Assembly (NCBI GenBank): GCA_964523575.1
Contig: CAZGAV010000003.1
Coordinates: forward strand, 1-64,000
DNA: 64,000 bases
DNA from: DAOUTW01 sp964523575
GTDB lineage: Bacteria; Zixibacteria; MSB-5A5; GN15; JAAZOE01
Direction of reading: 5' to 3'
Part shown: piece by piece, positions 33,656 to 43,181 of the stretch
How the letters are laid out: the number at the start of each line of letters is the position of its first letter
How positions within the stretch are numbered: the first letter of the stretch is position 1
The notes under the pieces: generated by a model
Database searches by the model: none
Told to the model about the DNA's origin: nothing
The model's input: only the letters and a program-made list of their open reading frames with translations
Position numbers and translations under genes: made by a program

Positions 33656-35191
33656 ATGGCACAATTGGTAGAATGCGTCCCCAATTTCTCGGAAGGGCGG
33701 CGCCCGGAAGTAATAGACGAAATCGTTCGGGAAATCACGTCCGTTGACGGGATCACCCTGCTTGATAAAGAAATGGACGCCAGCCATAATCGGGCGGTGG
33801 TGACCTTTGTTGGCCCGCCGATGGAGGCCAAACAAGCCGCCTTTCTGGCCTACAAGAAAGCCGCCGAATTGATCGACATGACCAAACACAGCGGCGAACA
33901 TCCCCGCATGGGCGCCACCGACGTCTGTCCCTTTATTCCCATTTCCGAAATGACGGTAGCCGAATGTGTGCAACTGGTCAGAGAACTAGCCCAGGAAGTC
34001 GGCGACAAGCTGAAAATCCCCGTCTATTTGTATGAAGAAGCGGCGACCCGCCCCGAACGTAAAGATCTGGCCATAATCCGCAAAGGCGAATACGAGGGCA
34101 TTCGGGACGAGATGGGGAAAAACCCGGATCGGAAACCGGATTTCGGTCCGGAAATGATGAACCTCAAGGCGGGCGCGACGGTAATGGGCGTTCGCTTGCC
34201 GCTGATCGCTTTCAACGCCTATCTCAGTACCGCCAACATCAAAATCGCCAAAAAAATCGCCAAGGCCATCCGTAGTCGAAGCGGCGGTTTTGCCTTCTGC
34301 AAAGCGCTTGGATTTGAGATCGAGGACCGGAATTGCGTTCAGGTTTCGATGAATCTGGTCAATTATAAGAAAACCCCCATGCATCGCGTTCTGGAAGTAA
34401 TCAAATTCGAGGCCGAGCGCTATGGAGTCTCGGTGACTTCGACTGAAATCGTCGGGCTGGTCCCCAACGAGGCCCTGATCATGGCCGCCGATCATTTTCT
34501 CCGGCTGGAGAATTTCTCTTCGGATCAGATTCTCGAGGAAAAACTGAAAAAGGCCTCCGAATCCCAGCAACGCAAGGGCGATGAATTTTTCAATGATGTC
34601 GCCTCGTCGTCCCCAGCACCGGGCGGCGGTTCGGTGGCCGCGGCGGCCGGCGCCCTGGCCGCGGCTTTGACCTCGATGGTCAGCCGTCTTACAGTATCGA
34701 AAAAGAAATACGCCTCCGTCCGCGATGAGATCGCCGCCATCCTGGCCCGCTCGGAAGTGGTGCGCAAGGACTTGATGGATTTGATTATCAAGGACAAAGA
34801 GGCGTTTGACCGCGTTATGGCCGCCTTCAAACTGCCCAAGGATACCGAAGCCGAGGTCAAAACCCGGGCGGTTCAGATAGAGGATGCCAATAAAGGTGCC
34901 GCTCTCGTACCGCTCAAAGTGGCCGAAAAATCACTGGAGGTGCTTTCTCTGGTCAAAGTGGTCGCCGAGAAAGGAAATGTTAATTCCATTTCCGACGCCG
35001 GCGTCGGGGCTTTGATGGCCAAATCGGCCATGGATGGCGCTATTTTGAACGTGCGAATCAATATCAGCGGCCTGCAGGATAAAAACTTCGTCAAGAAACT
35101 AACCGCCGAGTTTGAGGGTTACAAAGCCAGAGGAGAAGCTTTGGTCGAAGAGGTACTGCGTGTCGTCGATCAGAAGATAGAGAATGCCTGA
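33656..35191 (+). CDS. ftcD: Glutamate formimidoyltransferase / formimidoyl-THF cyclodeaminase fusion
   Basis: 511 residues. The N-terminal half (1 to about 300) is a formiminotransferase: VECVPNFSEGR, DASHNRAVVTFVG, GEHPRMGATDVCPFIP. The C-terminal part (about 315-511) is the cyclodeaminase with SPAPGGGSVAAAAGALAAAL. Together they move the formimino group from formiminoglutamate to folate and release ammonia, giving methenyl-THF. This is the vertebrate-type fusion, also found in some bacteria. No other histidine-degradation gene is in the window. It is four bases after the DHS-like gene and overlaps the PHP gene by eight. Confidence 0.92.
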   Translation: MAQLVECVPNFSEGRRPEVIDEIVREITSVDGITLLDKEMDASHNRAVVTFVGPPMEAKQAAFLAYKKAAELIDMTKHSGEHPRMGATDVCPFIPISEMTVAECVQLVRELAQEVGDKLKIPVYLYEEAATRPERKDLAIIRKGEYEGIRDEMGKNPDRKPDFGPEMMNLKAGATVMGVRLPLIAFNAYLSTANIKIAKKIAKAIRSRSGGFAFCKALGFEIEDRNCVQVSMNLVNYKKTPMHRVLEVIKFEAERYGVSVTSTEIVGLVPNEALIMAADHFLRLENFSSDQILEEKLKKASESQQRKGDEFFNDVASSSPAPGGGSVAAAAGALAAALTSMVSRLTVSKKKYASVRDEIAAILARSEVVRKDLMDLIIKDKEAFDRVMAAFKLPKDTEAEVKTRAVQIEDANKGAALVPLKVAEKSLEVLSLVKVVAEKGNVNSISDAGVGALMAKSAMDGAILNVRINISGLQDKNFVKKLTAEFEGYKARGEALVEEVLRVVDQKIENA

Positions 35192-36020
35192 TTTCGTTGA
35201 TTTGCACTTACATACAAATCATTCCGATGGCCGGCAGCCCCCCCGGGAAGTGGTCGATTTCGCCGTGGCCCTGAAGCTGAAGGCCATTGCGATTACTGAT
35301 CACGATGTCGTCACAGGATATATCGAGGCAGCCGAATATGCGCGGGACAAAGATATTGAAGTGATCGCAGGTATCGAACTCTCGGCTTCCAACGGAACCG
35401 ATGACACTCATCTTCTGGGATACCTGTTTCGCCCCGACGATAAACCCTTGCTGGAGACGATTGAAAGATTTAGGCGGATCAGGTACGAACGGGGTAAAAA
35501 GATGGTGGAAAAGCTGGCCGGTCTGGGCCTGATTGTCGATTACGGGGACGTGCTGAAGATTGCCAGCCATGCCGCCGTGGGTCGGCCTCATCTGGCGGAA
35601 GTGATGGTCAATAGCGGATTCGTGGATTCATATAACGACGCTTTCGACAAATACCTCGGTCTTGACGGCCCGGTGTACGTACCCAAGGCCAAACTGACTC
35701 CAGCCGAGGCCATTAAACTGATTCATGAGGCCGGAGGCGTGGCCGTGATGGCCCACCCCGCCTTGACCGACAGGGACAATATGATTGCGGAGATGGTCGC
35801 CGATGGTCTTGATGGCATGGAAGTTTTTCACCCTACCCATACTCGCGCTATCCGTAAAAAATATCGACAGATCGCCGCACGCCACGGATTATTCGTGACA
35901 GGCGGTTCCGATTCTCATAGCCGTAAGGGGCGATACGGCGATATCGGCCAGGAACATGTGCCCTTCGAGTACCTGGTCGGGATGAAAGAGGCATGGCAAA
36001 AACGCGCCGACAGGCGTTGA
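35184..36020 (+). CDS. PHP-domain phosphoesterase (TrpH/YciV family)
   Basis: 278 residues with complete PHP motifs: DLHLHTNHSDG at 5-15, ITDHD, an E in GIELS, RPHLAEVM, MAHPAL and GSDSHS. Known relatives are 3',5'-nucleotide bisphosphate phosphatase and the 5'-3' exonuclease RNase AM, so a role in nucleotide or small-RNA turnover is likely. Overlaps ftcD by eight bases. A second, less canonical PHP protein is at 1937. Confidence 0.88.
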   Translation: MPDFVDLHLHTNHSDGRQPPREVVDFAVALKLKAIAITDHDVVTGYIEAAEYARDKDIEVIAGIELSASNGTDDTHLLGYLFRPDDKPLLETIERFRRIRYERGKKMVEKLAGLGLIVDYGDVLKIASHAAVGRPHLAEVMVNSGFVDSYNDAFDKYLGLDGPVYVPKAKLTPAEAIKLIHEAGGVAVMAHPALTDRDNMIAEMVADGLDGMEVFHPTHTRAIRKKYRQIAARHGLFVTGGSDSHSRKGRYGDIGQEHVPFEYLVGMKEAWQKRADRR

Positions 36021-36037
36021 GACGTCAGGAGATTGAA

Positions 36038-38092
36038 GTGAAAAAAGCCGTTTTATTAATTCTGATAGGCCTGGTTACAGGCGGCAATCTGATGGCCGAA
36101 GAAATGTCGGCGACACAATGGATGCAATACAATGACGAGTACGCGGTCTGGGCTCAGAGCTTGATCGATTCCATCCATAATGGAGAGGCCCGGCCGATAA
36201 AATGCGCCACGCCGATTATAAACGCCCTGAATTCCAGCCGCCCCAAGGGCGTCGAATCCAAAGTCCTCTACACCGACCGCGAGGACAGCATGTCCTTCAC
36301 CTATGCCACTGCCCATTTCCTCCTCCATTATACCAATAATGGAGCCAATGCCATCTTCCAGTACAGCGCTCAGGACAGCCTGACCGGAGTGCCCAATTAT
36401 ATTTTCAATGCCGGGCGGATTTGCGACTCGGTCTGGGAGCATACCGTCGGGCAATTGGGATTCACGGCGCCGGTATCCGACGGCTACTACAACGGCGGCG
36501 GCGACGGGCGGCTCGATATTTACTTCATCGACTTTCAAGCGTACGGTGCGACGGTCATCGATCGACTCCAGAATACCAGCCCGCAGACGGCCACGACGTA
36601 TATGTTCCTTGAAAACGACTATGAGGGATTTCCCGGATACGATAATGATCGCCTCAATGCCATTCGGGTTACCATGGCTCATGAATTTTTTCACTCGGTG
36701 CAATTCGCTATCGACGCCGGTGAAGTTGAGGGCACCTACCCCGATTACAACTCCTCCTGGATTGAGATGTCGGCAACCTATATGGAAGAGGAGCATTACC
36801 CCCAGATCAACGACTATCTCAATTATCTGCCCTATTTTTATCATGTTCCGCAATGGTCCATATGGACCGGCAGTACACTGGGTTCGCCGACAATCAATCT
36901 TTGGCGTAATTTCCACATGTATGCTTCCGTGATCTGGCCCATTTATCTGTCGCAAAGATTCGGATCGGGAATCATTAAGGCCATTTGGGATATCTGCGGA
37001 ACCCAGGCCGGCCCCAACTGGAGATCGGCCGCCGTTCAGGCCGTTTCAAACATTTCGGGCGGAACCACCACATTAGCCGATGAATTCCAGGAATTCACGG
37101 TTTGGAATCTGCTGACCAAAAACCGGACCCGGCCCGGTTATTTCCCCGATGCCGCCGATTTCGACACCGTTTATCTGGCCTCCCGCGTCTCCACTTATCC
37201 GACCACGGTTACGCCCAACGACAGCATCCAGCCCGACAATCTGGGCGCCAATTATATCATGCTCGAGAATACGGCGTCAATGCCCGGTCTGGTGGTGGCC
37301 TTCACCGCCGACACCCTGCAACCCTGGGGCATCACGATTGTCGGTTTGCATAATAATATCAACACGCCGATTTCGGTCGCAAAATATGTCCATGACTCAG
37401 CCATGACGGTCATTCGAATTCTGGATGCCTCCAGCTATGATAAAATCGCCGTCATCCCGGCTGTCCTCGGAGGCAATTCGACCAGTGTCAATTATTCCCT
37501 GACGGTAGGCGCCGCCGGCGAGGGCGTTTTACAGCCCAACGGCGGCGAGGTCCTTAACAGCGGCTTCACTTATGATATCAGCTGGTATTTGCCGGACGCC
37601 GGAGCGACGGTTCTTATCGAATTTTCTTCCGATAACGGCCAGACCTGGTCCGATATCGCCACCACCGAAAACGATCTGTCTTATCTCTGGACGATTCCCG
37701 ACATTGCCTCCGACTCCTGCCTGATCCGGATAACGGGCGTGAGTAACCCCGGGATTTCCGATGTCTCCGACGGCGTCTTTTCGATTAGCGCCGCTTCCGA
37801 AATGATCTGGGACCCGTTCCCCAATCCGGCCTGGCCCGATAAACATGACGCCATCCGGTTCAAAGCGACTTATCAGCAAAGCCCCAGCGATGTGGAGCCG
37901 ATGCAGATCACGATTATGACTCTATCGGGCGAGAAAGTCAAAGAGCTTGAGGGCGTCCCGTCTGCGGGAAGCGTAATTGTCGCCTGGGATTTCACCAACG
38001 ATGACGGACGGACAGTCGCCGCCGGACCGTATCTGGCGGTTATCAAATTCCTGGGTGAAACGACTATCAAGAAATTCGTTGTTTTGCGATGA
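36038..38092 (+). CDS. Secreted zinc metalloprotease-like protein with C-terminal sorting domain
   Basis: 684 residues from the GTG preceded by AGGAG; residues 1-20 form a signal peptide. A gluzincin-type motif H-E-F-F-H occurs near residue 215 (MAHEFFHSVQFA), with a Glu-rich WIEMSATYMEEE about 25 residues later as third-ligand candidate; the layout fits the MXAN_6640-type putative metalloproteases. An immunoglobulin-like domain is at about 500-575 (EVLNSGFTYDISWY). The last 85 residues (FPNPAW, ITIMTLSGEKVKEL, AGPYLAVIKF) resemble a T9SS/FlgD-like C-terminal module. It overlaps the next gene by four bases. Confidence 0.75.
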   Translation: MKKAVLLILIGLVTGGNLMAEEMSATQWMQYNDEYAVWAQSLIDSIHNGEARPIKCATPIINALNSSRPKGVESKVLYTDREDSMSFTYATAHFLLHYTNNGANAIFQYSAQDSLTGVPNYIFNAGRICDSVWEHTVGQLGFTAPVSDGYYNGGGDGRLDIYFIDFQAYGATVIDRLQNTSPQTATTYMFLENDYEGFPGYDNDRLNAIRVTMAHEFFHSVQFAIDAGEVEGTYPDYNSSWIEMSATYMEEEHYPQINDYLNYLPYFYHVPQWSIWTGSTLGSPTINLWRNFHMYASVIWPIYLSQRFGSGIIKAIWDICGTQAGPNWRSAAVQAVSNISGGTTTLADEFQEFTVWNLLTKNRTRPGYFPDAADFDTVYLASRVSTYPTTVTPNDSIQPDNLGANYIMLENTASMPGLVVAFTADTLQPWGITIVGLHNNINTPISVAKYVHDSAMTVIRILDASSYDKIAVIPAVLGGNSTSVNYSLTVGAAGEGVLQPNGGEVLNSGFTYDISWYLPDAGATVLIEFSSDNGQTWSDIATTENDLSYLWTIPDIASDSCLIRITGVSNPGISDVSDGVFSISAASEMIWDPFPNPAWPDKHDAIRFKATYQQSPSDVEPMQITIMTLSGEKVKELEGVPSAGSVIVAWDFTNDDGRTVAAGPYLAVIKFLGETTIKKFVVLR

Positions 38093-38613
38093 ATGTTGAC
38101 GGCAGATTCGCGGCCAGGGTGGCGCTCTTTTCCGCCCTGGCCTATGTTCTGGCGCTGGCCAGTGTCTATATTCCCAATGTCAGCTTATCTTTTGTCGCTG
38201 TTTTCATCTGTGGCGCCCTTTATGGTTTCAAAACCGGCGTCACCGCCGGCGGCCTGGGTATGTTCCTCTGGACCGTTTTCAACCCCTACGGTATGGCCGC
38301 GGTGCCGATCACTATCGCTCAGATAATCGGAATGATGGCCGTCGGCGCTCTTGGCGCCATCGTGGCCGGGACGGCAATTATCAAGAATCTGTCGCCTCGT
38401 GGTTTTGCGGTTTTTGGCCTGCTGGGGCTGGCCGCAGGTTTAGCCTATCAAATCCCGGTCAGTGGCGTTTCGGCCTCATTGTTCGGTCCCTTCTGGGCCT
38501 CCCTGTCGGCTGGGCTGATGTTTTCGCTGGTTACAGTTATCTCAAACCTGATTATTTTCGCCGCCTGCTATCCGCTGGTCGTCAAATTAGCCGCCCGGGA
38601 GAAACGTTCATGA
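38089..38613 (+). CDS. ECF-transporter S component (vitamin/metal uptake)
   Basis: 174 residues, about six membrane helices rich in Gly and Ala: AARVALFSALAYVLALAS opens like S components, followed by FVAVFICGALYGFKTG and GLGMFLWTVFNPYG. S components bind a vitamin or metal and recruit a shared EcfA/EcfT module, which is not in the window. The specificity cannot be read. It overlaps the outer membrane receptor gene by four bases, which suggests a two-membrane uptake route. Confidence 0.8.
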   Translation: MNVDGRFAARVALFSALAYVLALASVYIPNVSLSFVAVFICGALYGFKTGVTAGGLGMFLWTVFNPYGMAAVPITIAQIIGMMAVGALGAIVAGTAIIKNLSPRGFAVFGLLGLAAGLAYQIPVSGVSASLFGPFWASLSAGLMFSLVTVISNLIIFAACYPLVVKLAAREKRS

Positions 38614-40577
38614 ACCGCCTGCCGGCATTGGAGATATTGACCCTGCTTCTTTGCCTGTTAGCGACTGTTCCCGCCAGCTCACAAATATCAGACAGTCTTA
38701 AATCCGACACCATTCCTGCGGATACCCTCATACACGATTCCACTACGATTCCATCGCAAGATTCCACGGCCGTCGATTCGGGTCCGGCGACGTTTGGGAC
38801 GGGCACTCTCGGTAATGTCGATACCATTGGCGCCGCGGAGGAACCGCCTCTGCCGCCGCCGGTCAGATTGATTGACAGCCTGATGACTTATTTCGCCCGC
38901 CATACCTACGAATTTGATATCCAGCGATACGATTTGTATCCCCGCGATGCCGCCGGTTTTCTTGAAAGTGAAGCCTCGTACTTCCCGCAAACATATCTGG
39001 AAACGCCGCTTCGTACTACTCTCGCCTCATTCGGATTACCCGGAGATCAAATGACGGTGCGGACGGACTTGAGTGAGCTTGCCCCCTATGACCGAACGGT
39101 GCCCGCCGACGGGCTAAAGGATTTTAACGATATCGCCACCGGTAATGTGGGCCGAGCATCTATAATCGAAGGCCCGTTGGCCGGTTACAATTCCCTCAAC
39201 GGCGGTAACGCTCTTCTTTACCTGGAACCGTTCGAAATACCGTCGGATCGGGCGACCTCGCGTCTGGTGGTCGAACGGGGCGCCTATGGTTACTCATACA
39301 CGCGCGGAAGAGTGGCCCGGATGTTCAATAAGAATTTCGGTTTCTCCTTTTCCACCGATTATCGCAAAAGCGAAGGTCTGGCAGCCAATATCGATGACGA
39401 CAGCTATAATATTCAGACGCGGATCTTTCGCCGCCTCGATCGCAAGACGACCCTCGATGCCGGATTGGGCGTTTATCGACGGGCCGGCGGTTTTTTGTCT
39501 TACCGCCGCCTCCGCCGCGACCAGCAATGGACCGTATCTGTCACTCGACAGGAATTATGGGGCGGACAATTAACCGGCATATATAATCTCGACCTGTCGC
39601 GTTCGGTGGATATCACCAAAACCATCCGCCCTCGTGATACCTATACTGGATTATCATATTTGCGTCCGATGTCGCGCGCCCTTTACCGATTTTCCCTGCG
39701 ATTCGGCAAGGAGCAGTACTATATCAACCGCTATTACTCCTCCCGGTACTACGGGTCGGGCGAGGTATCGGGATTCATGGATTTTGAGGCGGGACGGATG
39801 TTCTTCTTCTGGCGGGCCCGCCAGGCCGAAAATCAGGAGGCCATATACGAAGGGGCGGCGGGCTATGCGCATTCCCTTCACAGTCGCTGGAAAATTATCA
39901 TATCCGGCGGATACGTCGGCCGCTGGCCGGATATTACGGATTTATATCTCCCCAATCACTCCTGGAGCACTAGCTTGTCCGAAAGCGGCAATCTGGAATT
40001 AAGAGCCGAAAAGAAACTGAACGGCAATTTGACCCTATCATTCGCCGCACAGAAATTCGCCTTATCGACATCACTCAACGCTGGACGCGCCACCGATCTG
40101 ATTTATTATGACTGGAGATATGACCCCTATCCTAAAGTCAGAATAATTCCTGAAAACGATCAGGTTCGTTTTGCCGATCTAAACGTCAGCGGTAGTTTTA
40201 ATGATTTATGGATATTATTCGGTCAGGCATCGGCCACCGTTCGCCGGGTCAATTCCGACCGTTACGGCGACCGGTTACCTTATTCGCCTCGCTGGCAGAT
40301 TTATGGGCAATTGGGAGCCAAACACTATGTCCGGAAATACCAGGTCCATCTGCGCCTTTTCGGAGATCTGACCTATACCGAAAAACCGCTTTCGTATCTG
40401 ATGCAGGAGCTACTGACCGGCGCTATCGTCAACTGGGGCTTTAATGCCACCCTCAAGGATTTTACTTTTTTCTACATCATGCATAACGCCCTGGATCAGT
40501 TTCAGGAACGGCCCGATGGTTACACCTGGTCCGGCTGGTATTACAGTTGGGGATTTTCATGGAAATTCTGGGATTGA
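38610..40577 (+). CDS. TonB-dependent-receptor-like outer membrane barrel protein
   Basis: 655 residues with a signal peptide (1-25). A Ser/Thr/Asp-rich stretch (26-75) is followed by a plug-like part (about 110-230) containing SIIEGPLAGYNSLNGGNALLYL, similar to the R-G-x-x-x-x-x-Y-G-x-x-A turn of TonB plugs. From about 235 the protein is alternating aromatic beta strands and ends in Phe-Trp-Asp (WGFSWKFWD) rather than the usual C-terminal Phe. No TonB box is obvious. It probably imports the ligand of the adjacent ECF S component (inference). Confidence 0.7.
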   Translation: MNRLPALEILTLLLCLLATVPASSQISDSLKSDTIPADTLIHDSTTIPSQDSTAVDSGPATFGTGTLGNVDTIGAAEEPPLPPPVRLIDSLMTYFARHTYEFDIQRYDLYPRDAAGFLESEASYFPQTYLETPLRTTLASFGLPGDQMTVRTDLSELAPYDRTVPADGLKDFNDIATGNVGRASIIEGPLAGYNSLNGGNALLYLEPFEIPSDRATSRLVVERGAYGYSYTRGRVARMFNKNFGFSFSTDYRKSEGLAANIDDDSYNIQTRIFRRLDRKTTLDAGLGVYRRAGGFLSYRRLRRDQQWTVSVTRQELWGGQLTGIYNLDLSRSVDITKTIRPRDTYTGLSYLRPMSRALYRFSLRFGKEQYYINRYYSSRYYGSGEVSGFMDFEAGRMFFFWRARQAENQEAIYEGAAGYAHSLHSRWKIIISGGYVGRWPDITDLYLPNHSWSTSLSESGNLELRAEKKLNGNLTLSFAAQKFALSTSLNAGRATDLIYYDWRYDPYPKVRIIPENDQVRFADLNVSGSFNDLWILFGQASATVRRVNSDRYGDRLPYSPRWQIYGQLGAKHYVRKYQVHLRLFGDLTYTEKPLSYLMQELLTGAIVNWGFNATLKDFTFFYIMHNALDQFQERPDGYTWSGWYYSWGFSWKFWD

Positions 40578-40584
40578 GGTTTAT

Positions 40585-41133
40585 ATGATAACGCGCGAAG
40601 AAGCGGCCGCCCTGATGGAAAGCAAAATCAAAAATATCAATCTCCGCAAACACATTTACGCTGTCGAAGCCGGAATGATCCGGCTGGCCGAGCATTTCGG
40701 CGAGGATGTGAAAATTTGGGGCCTCACCGGATTACTGCACGACCTCGATTATGATAAGACTGTTGACAAGCCGAGCAAGCATACTTTCATCACCGAGGAC
40801 TGGCTCAAGCCGTATAATCTGCCGCCGGAAATGATCAACGCCATCCGCTGTCACCCGGGTCATACGCCCTGCCGGACGCGGATGGATTGGGCCCTTTACG
40901 CCGTCGATCCCACGACCGGGTTTTTGGTCGCCTGCGCCCTCATGCATCCGGGCAAACGGCTGGACGGCGTCGAGGTCGAATTCATGCTTCGGCGGTTCAA
41001 GGAAAAACGGTTCGCCGCCGGGGCCGAGCGGGAAAATATGGCCGCCTGCAGTAATCTGGGTCTGGAATTGCCCGAATTTCTGGAACTGGTGAAAGAAGGC
41101 ATGATGCGCATCAGCGATGTGCTGGGATTGTAA
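40585..41133 (+). CDS. HD-domain hydrolase
   Basis: 182 residues; HD signature LLHDLDYD with His52-Asp53, an N-terminal His in LRKHIYAVEAGM and a late RCHPGH. It is the small family of HDIG-type proteins annotated as phosphohydrolases without known substrate. The ATG has GAGG six bases upstream and lies seven bases after the barrel gene's stop. Last gene of the long transcription unit; a strong terminator follows. Confidence 0.82.
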   Translation: MITREEAAALMESKIKNINLRKHIYAVEAGMIRLAEHFGEDVKIWGLTGLLHDLDYDKTVDKPSKHTFITEDWLKPYNLPPEMINAIRCHPGHTPCRTRMDWALYAVDPTTGFLVACALMHPGKRLDGVEVEFMLRRFKEKRFAAGAERENMAACSNLGLELPEFLELVKEGMMRISDVLGL

Positions 41134-41157
41134 TCCCGAGTCAATATATCAAATAGA

Positions 41158-41187
41158 AAAGGCGGGGTCGTCTAACCCCGCCTTTCA
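41158..41187. terminator. Bidirectional intrinsic terminator
   Basis: GGCGGGGT-CGTCTA-ACCCCGCC with AAAA before and TTT after, so it works on both strands. It lies between the HD gene and the convergent ompA-like gene, and closes the unit that starts at 28908. Confidence 0.8.
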
Positions 41188-41208
41188 ATTATAACAATGT
41201 ACAATATG

Positions 41209-42795
41209 CTATTTTTCGCCGATGGCGTTGATTTCAACGCGGCGATTATTCCAGCGACCCTCCGGCGTATCATTGGTATCGATGAAATAGTCGGGATCTT
41301 CGCCGTGTCCCACGGTCGTCATCCGATCGGCGGGGATACCTTTTGTCACCAGGTAGTCCTTAACCGCCTCGGCCCGTTTTTCCGAAAGCGTCTGGTTGAA
41401 ATCACGGGCGCCGGTGTTGTCGGTAAAGCCGGAAATTTCCACCTTGGTATCCGGGTAAGCGTAAAGCCGCTCGGCTATGCTGTCCAGCGCAACCATGCTC
41501 TGCTTGTCGATTTCAAATGACCCGGACGCAAATTTGACATGTAGAATAATTTTCTCCACGATCTTCGCCACCACCGGACATCCGGTGGAATCGACCACGA
41601 CACCGGCCGGAGTCCCCAGGCAGGCGTCGATACTGTCGGGAACGCCGTCCATATCGCGGTCATAGGCGCATCCCTGAGGATCGACAGCCGCTCCGGCGGG
41701 AGTATCGGGACATTTATCGAGACCGTCATAGACGCCGTCTCCGTCGCTGTCAATGCCGACGCCGTTGGCATCGACCTTGGCGCCCAAAGGCGTATTCGGC
41801 TGTTTGTCTTTATAATCGGGTACGCCGTCTTTATCGCCGTCAAGGGCGCATCCCATGGCGTCAACTGCGACGCCTTCCGGCGTTTCGGGACATTTATCCA
41901 GGCCGTCAAAAACCCCGTCCTTATCGGTATCGAGCGGACAGCCTTTGGCGTCAACCTTGGCTCCCTTGGGAGTATTGGCGCACATATCAAGACCGTCATA
42001 CACTCCGTCGCCGTCGCTGTCCAGAGGACAACCGACCTTATCGACAATAGCGCCAAACGGCGTCCCGGGGCAATTATCTTTCTTATCCTTGACGCCGTCC
42101 TTATCGGTATCCTTGCCGCCGCCGAAATGATAGGTCACACCGATGGAGGGTTCGAAATAGCCGGTGAAGGGCCGCCGGTTCCATCGCGACCAATCGGTGG
42201 GCGTATAGAATTCGGTCGGGTCATCGTTTTTGAGATTACCCTCGCCGAAGGTGAAACGGCCCTGCAGATCAACCGTCAACTTCTCGGTCAGCCAATAATT
42301 GACCCCGGCTCCGGCCTTGGCGGTGAGGTCATTAATGTTGAACGATCCGTCCCCGCTATCTTTGGTATTCTTTTCGATTTTCCACAAATCGAAACCGGCG
42401 CCCAGCAATACATAGGGCTGGAGTTTGCTTTCGGTTCGGAAATTATATTCGCCCGTCACACCGATCAGGACGCCCGTCAGCTTGGCGTAGGCGTTATCCG
42501 ATTTATTGAGTTTGAATGACTGGTTATCGGAGGCGGTGGTATCATCATAGGTCGAGCCATACCCGACCGAAAGGCTGAGGACCAGATGATTCGAAATACC
42601 GCGGCTGACCTCGATCGTCGGGTCCCAGCCCATCATGAACGTCTCATGGTCCATCGAAAAATCAGAACCTCTGAAGAGAGGTATAAAAACCGGCCCGCGG
42701 ACGCCGACACCGGTTTTACCGGTCCATTCATCGGCCATGATCGGCGCCGCCGCCAGCAACGCCATCACAAGACACAGCATTAACTTGAGTTTCAT
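41209..42795 (-). CDS. OmpA-family outer membrane protein with thrombospondin type 3 repeats
   Basis: 528 residues; signal peptide MKLKLMLCLVMALLAAAPIMA. Residues about 22-225 form an OmpA-like barrel. Then come six calcium-binding TSP type 3 repeats (about 230-400), each D-x-D-x-D-G-V-x-D-x-x-D with C-P-x-T-P-x-G and V-D-x-x-G-C. The C-terminal OmpA domain (about 415-525) binds peptidoglycan (ISGFTDNTG, LSEKRAEAVKDYL, R in WNNRRVEI). It anchors the outer membrane to the wall. GGGAGGAG precedes the ATG; in-frame sequence upstream is not signal-like. Confidence 0.93.
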   Translation of the reverse strand: MKLKLMLCLVMALLAAAPIMADEWTGKTGVGVRGPVFIPLFRGSDFSMDHETFMMGWDPTIEVSRGISNHLVLSLSVGYGSTYDDTTASDNQSFKLNKSDNAYAKLTGVLIGVTGEYNFRTESKLQPYVLLGAGFDLWKIEKNTKDSGDGSFNINDLTAKAGAGVNYWLTEKLTVDLQGRFTFGEGNLKNDDPTEFYTPTDWSRWNRRPFTGYFEPSIGVTYHFGGGKDTDKDGVKDKKDNCPGTPFGAIVDKVGCPLDSDGDGVYDGLDMCANTPKGAKVDAKGCPLDTDKDGVFDGLDKCPETPEGVAVDAMGCALDGDKDGVPDYKDKQPNTPLGAKVDANGVGIDSDGDGVYDGLDKCPDTPAGAAVDPQGCAYDRDMDGVPDSIDACLGTPAGVVVDSTGCPVVAKIVEKIILHVKFASGSFEIDKQSMVALDSIAERLYAYPDTKVEISGFTDNTGARDFNQTLSEKRAEAVKDYLVTKGIPADRMTTVGHGEDPDYFIDTNDTPEGRWNNRRVEINAIGEK

Positions 42796-43181
42796 ATAAG
42801 CACTCCTCCCAGAATGTGTTTTATTATTGTCGGATTTAGATTTCATGTTCTAATCTGTTCGGTTTGTCCCTTCCCTGAGTCGAATATCTTGATTTCCGTT
42901 TTGAGATAACGGAGAATCTTCCCATCACCCTATCTGCAAGATTATTACACCCAGATTTTATAGGATATATCGAAAACGCCTCCATGTCAATAAATCAACC
43001 TCTTTTTTTACAAGTCCCCGTCGATAAAGGGCTTCTTTGACCATAATCAAAAGAAAATGCTTGCGGTCGCACGCGCAAGAGATTAGCTTTATTGAGATGA
43101 TGGTTTTAGCTTTTCCCGGTCGGAATCCAATCGATTTGACAAGCCGGCCGATCATTCTTCTCAACGCCGCGGGGTATCCTG
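42796..43181. other. Intergenic region between divergent genes, no gene seen
   Basis: 386 bases containing the divergent start regions of the OmpA gene and the DUF6599 lipoprotein gene. AT-rich tracts lie near 42826-42850 and 42940-43020. One TTGACA at 43136-43141 has no convincing -10 box 17 bases on. A short stem CTTGCG/CGCAAG lies at about 43061-43080. No coding sequence is supported. Confidence 0.4.

Noticed and set aside
33656..33690. tRNA-like sequence at the start of ftcD
   Set aside because: A few bases resemble a D-arm, but this is the coding start of FtcD and no clover leaf can be drawn.
43136..43165. TTGACA upstream of the DUF6599 gene as promoter
   Set aside because: No acceptable -10 box at 16-18 bases.
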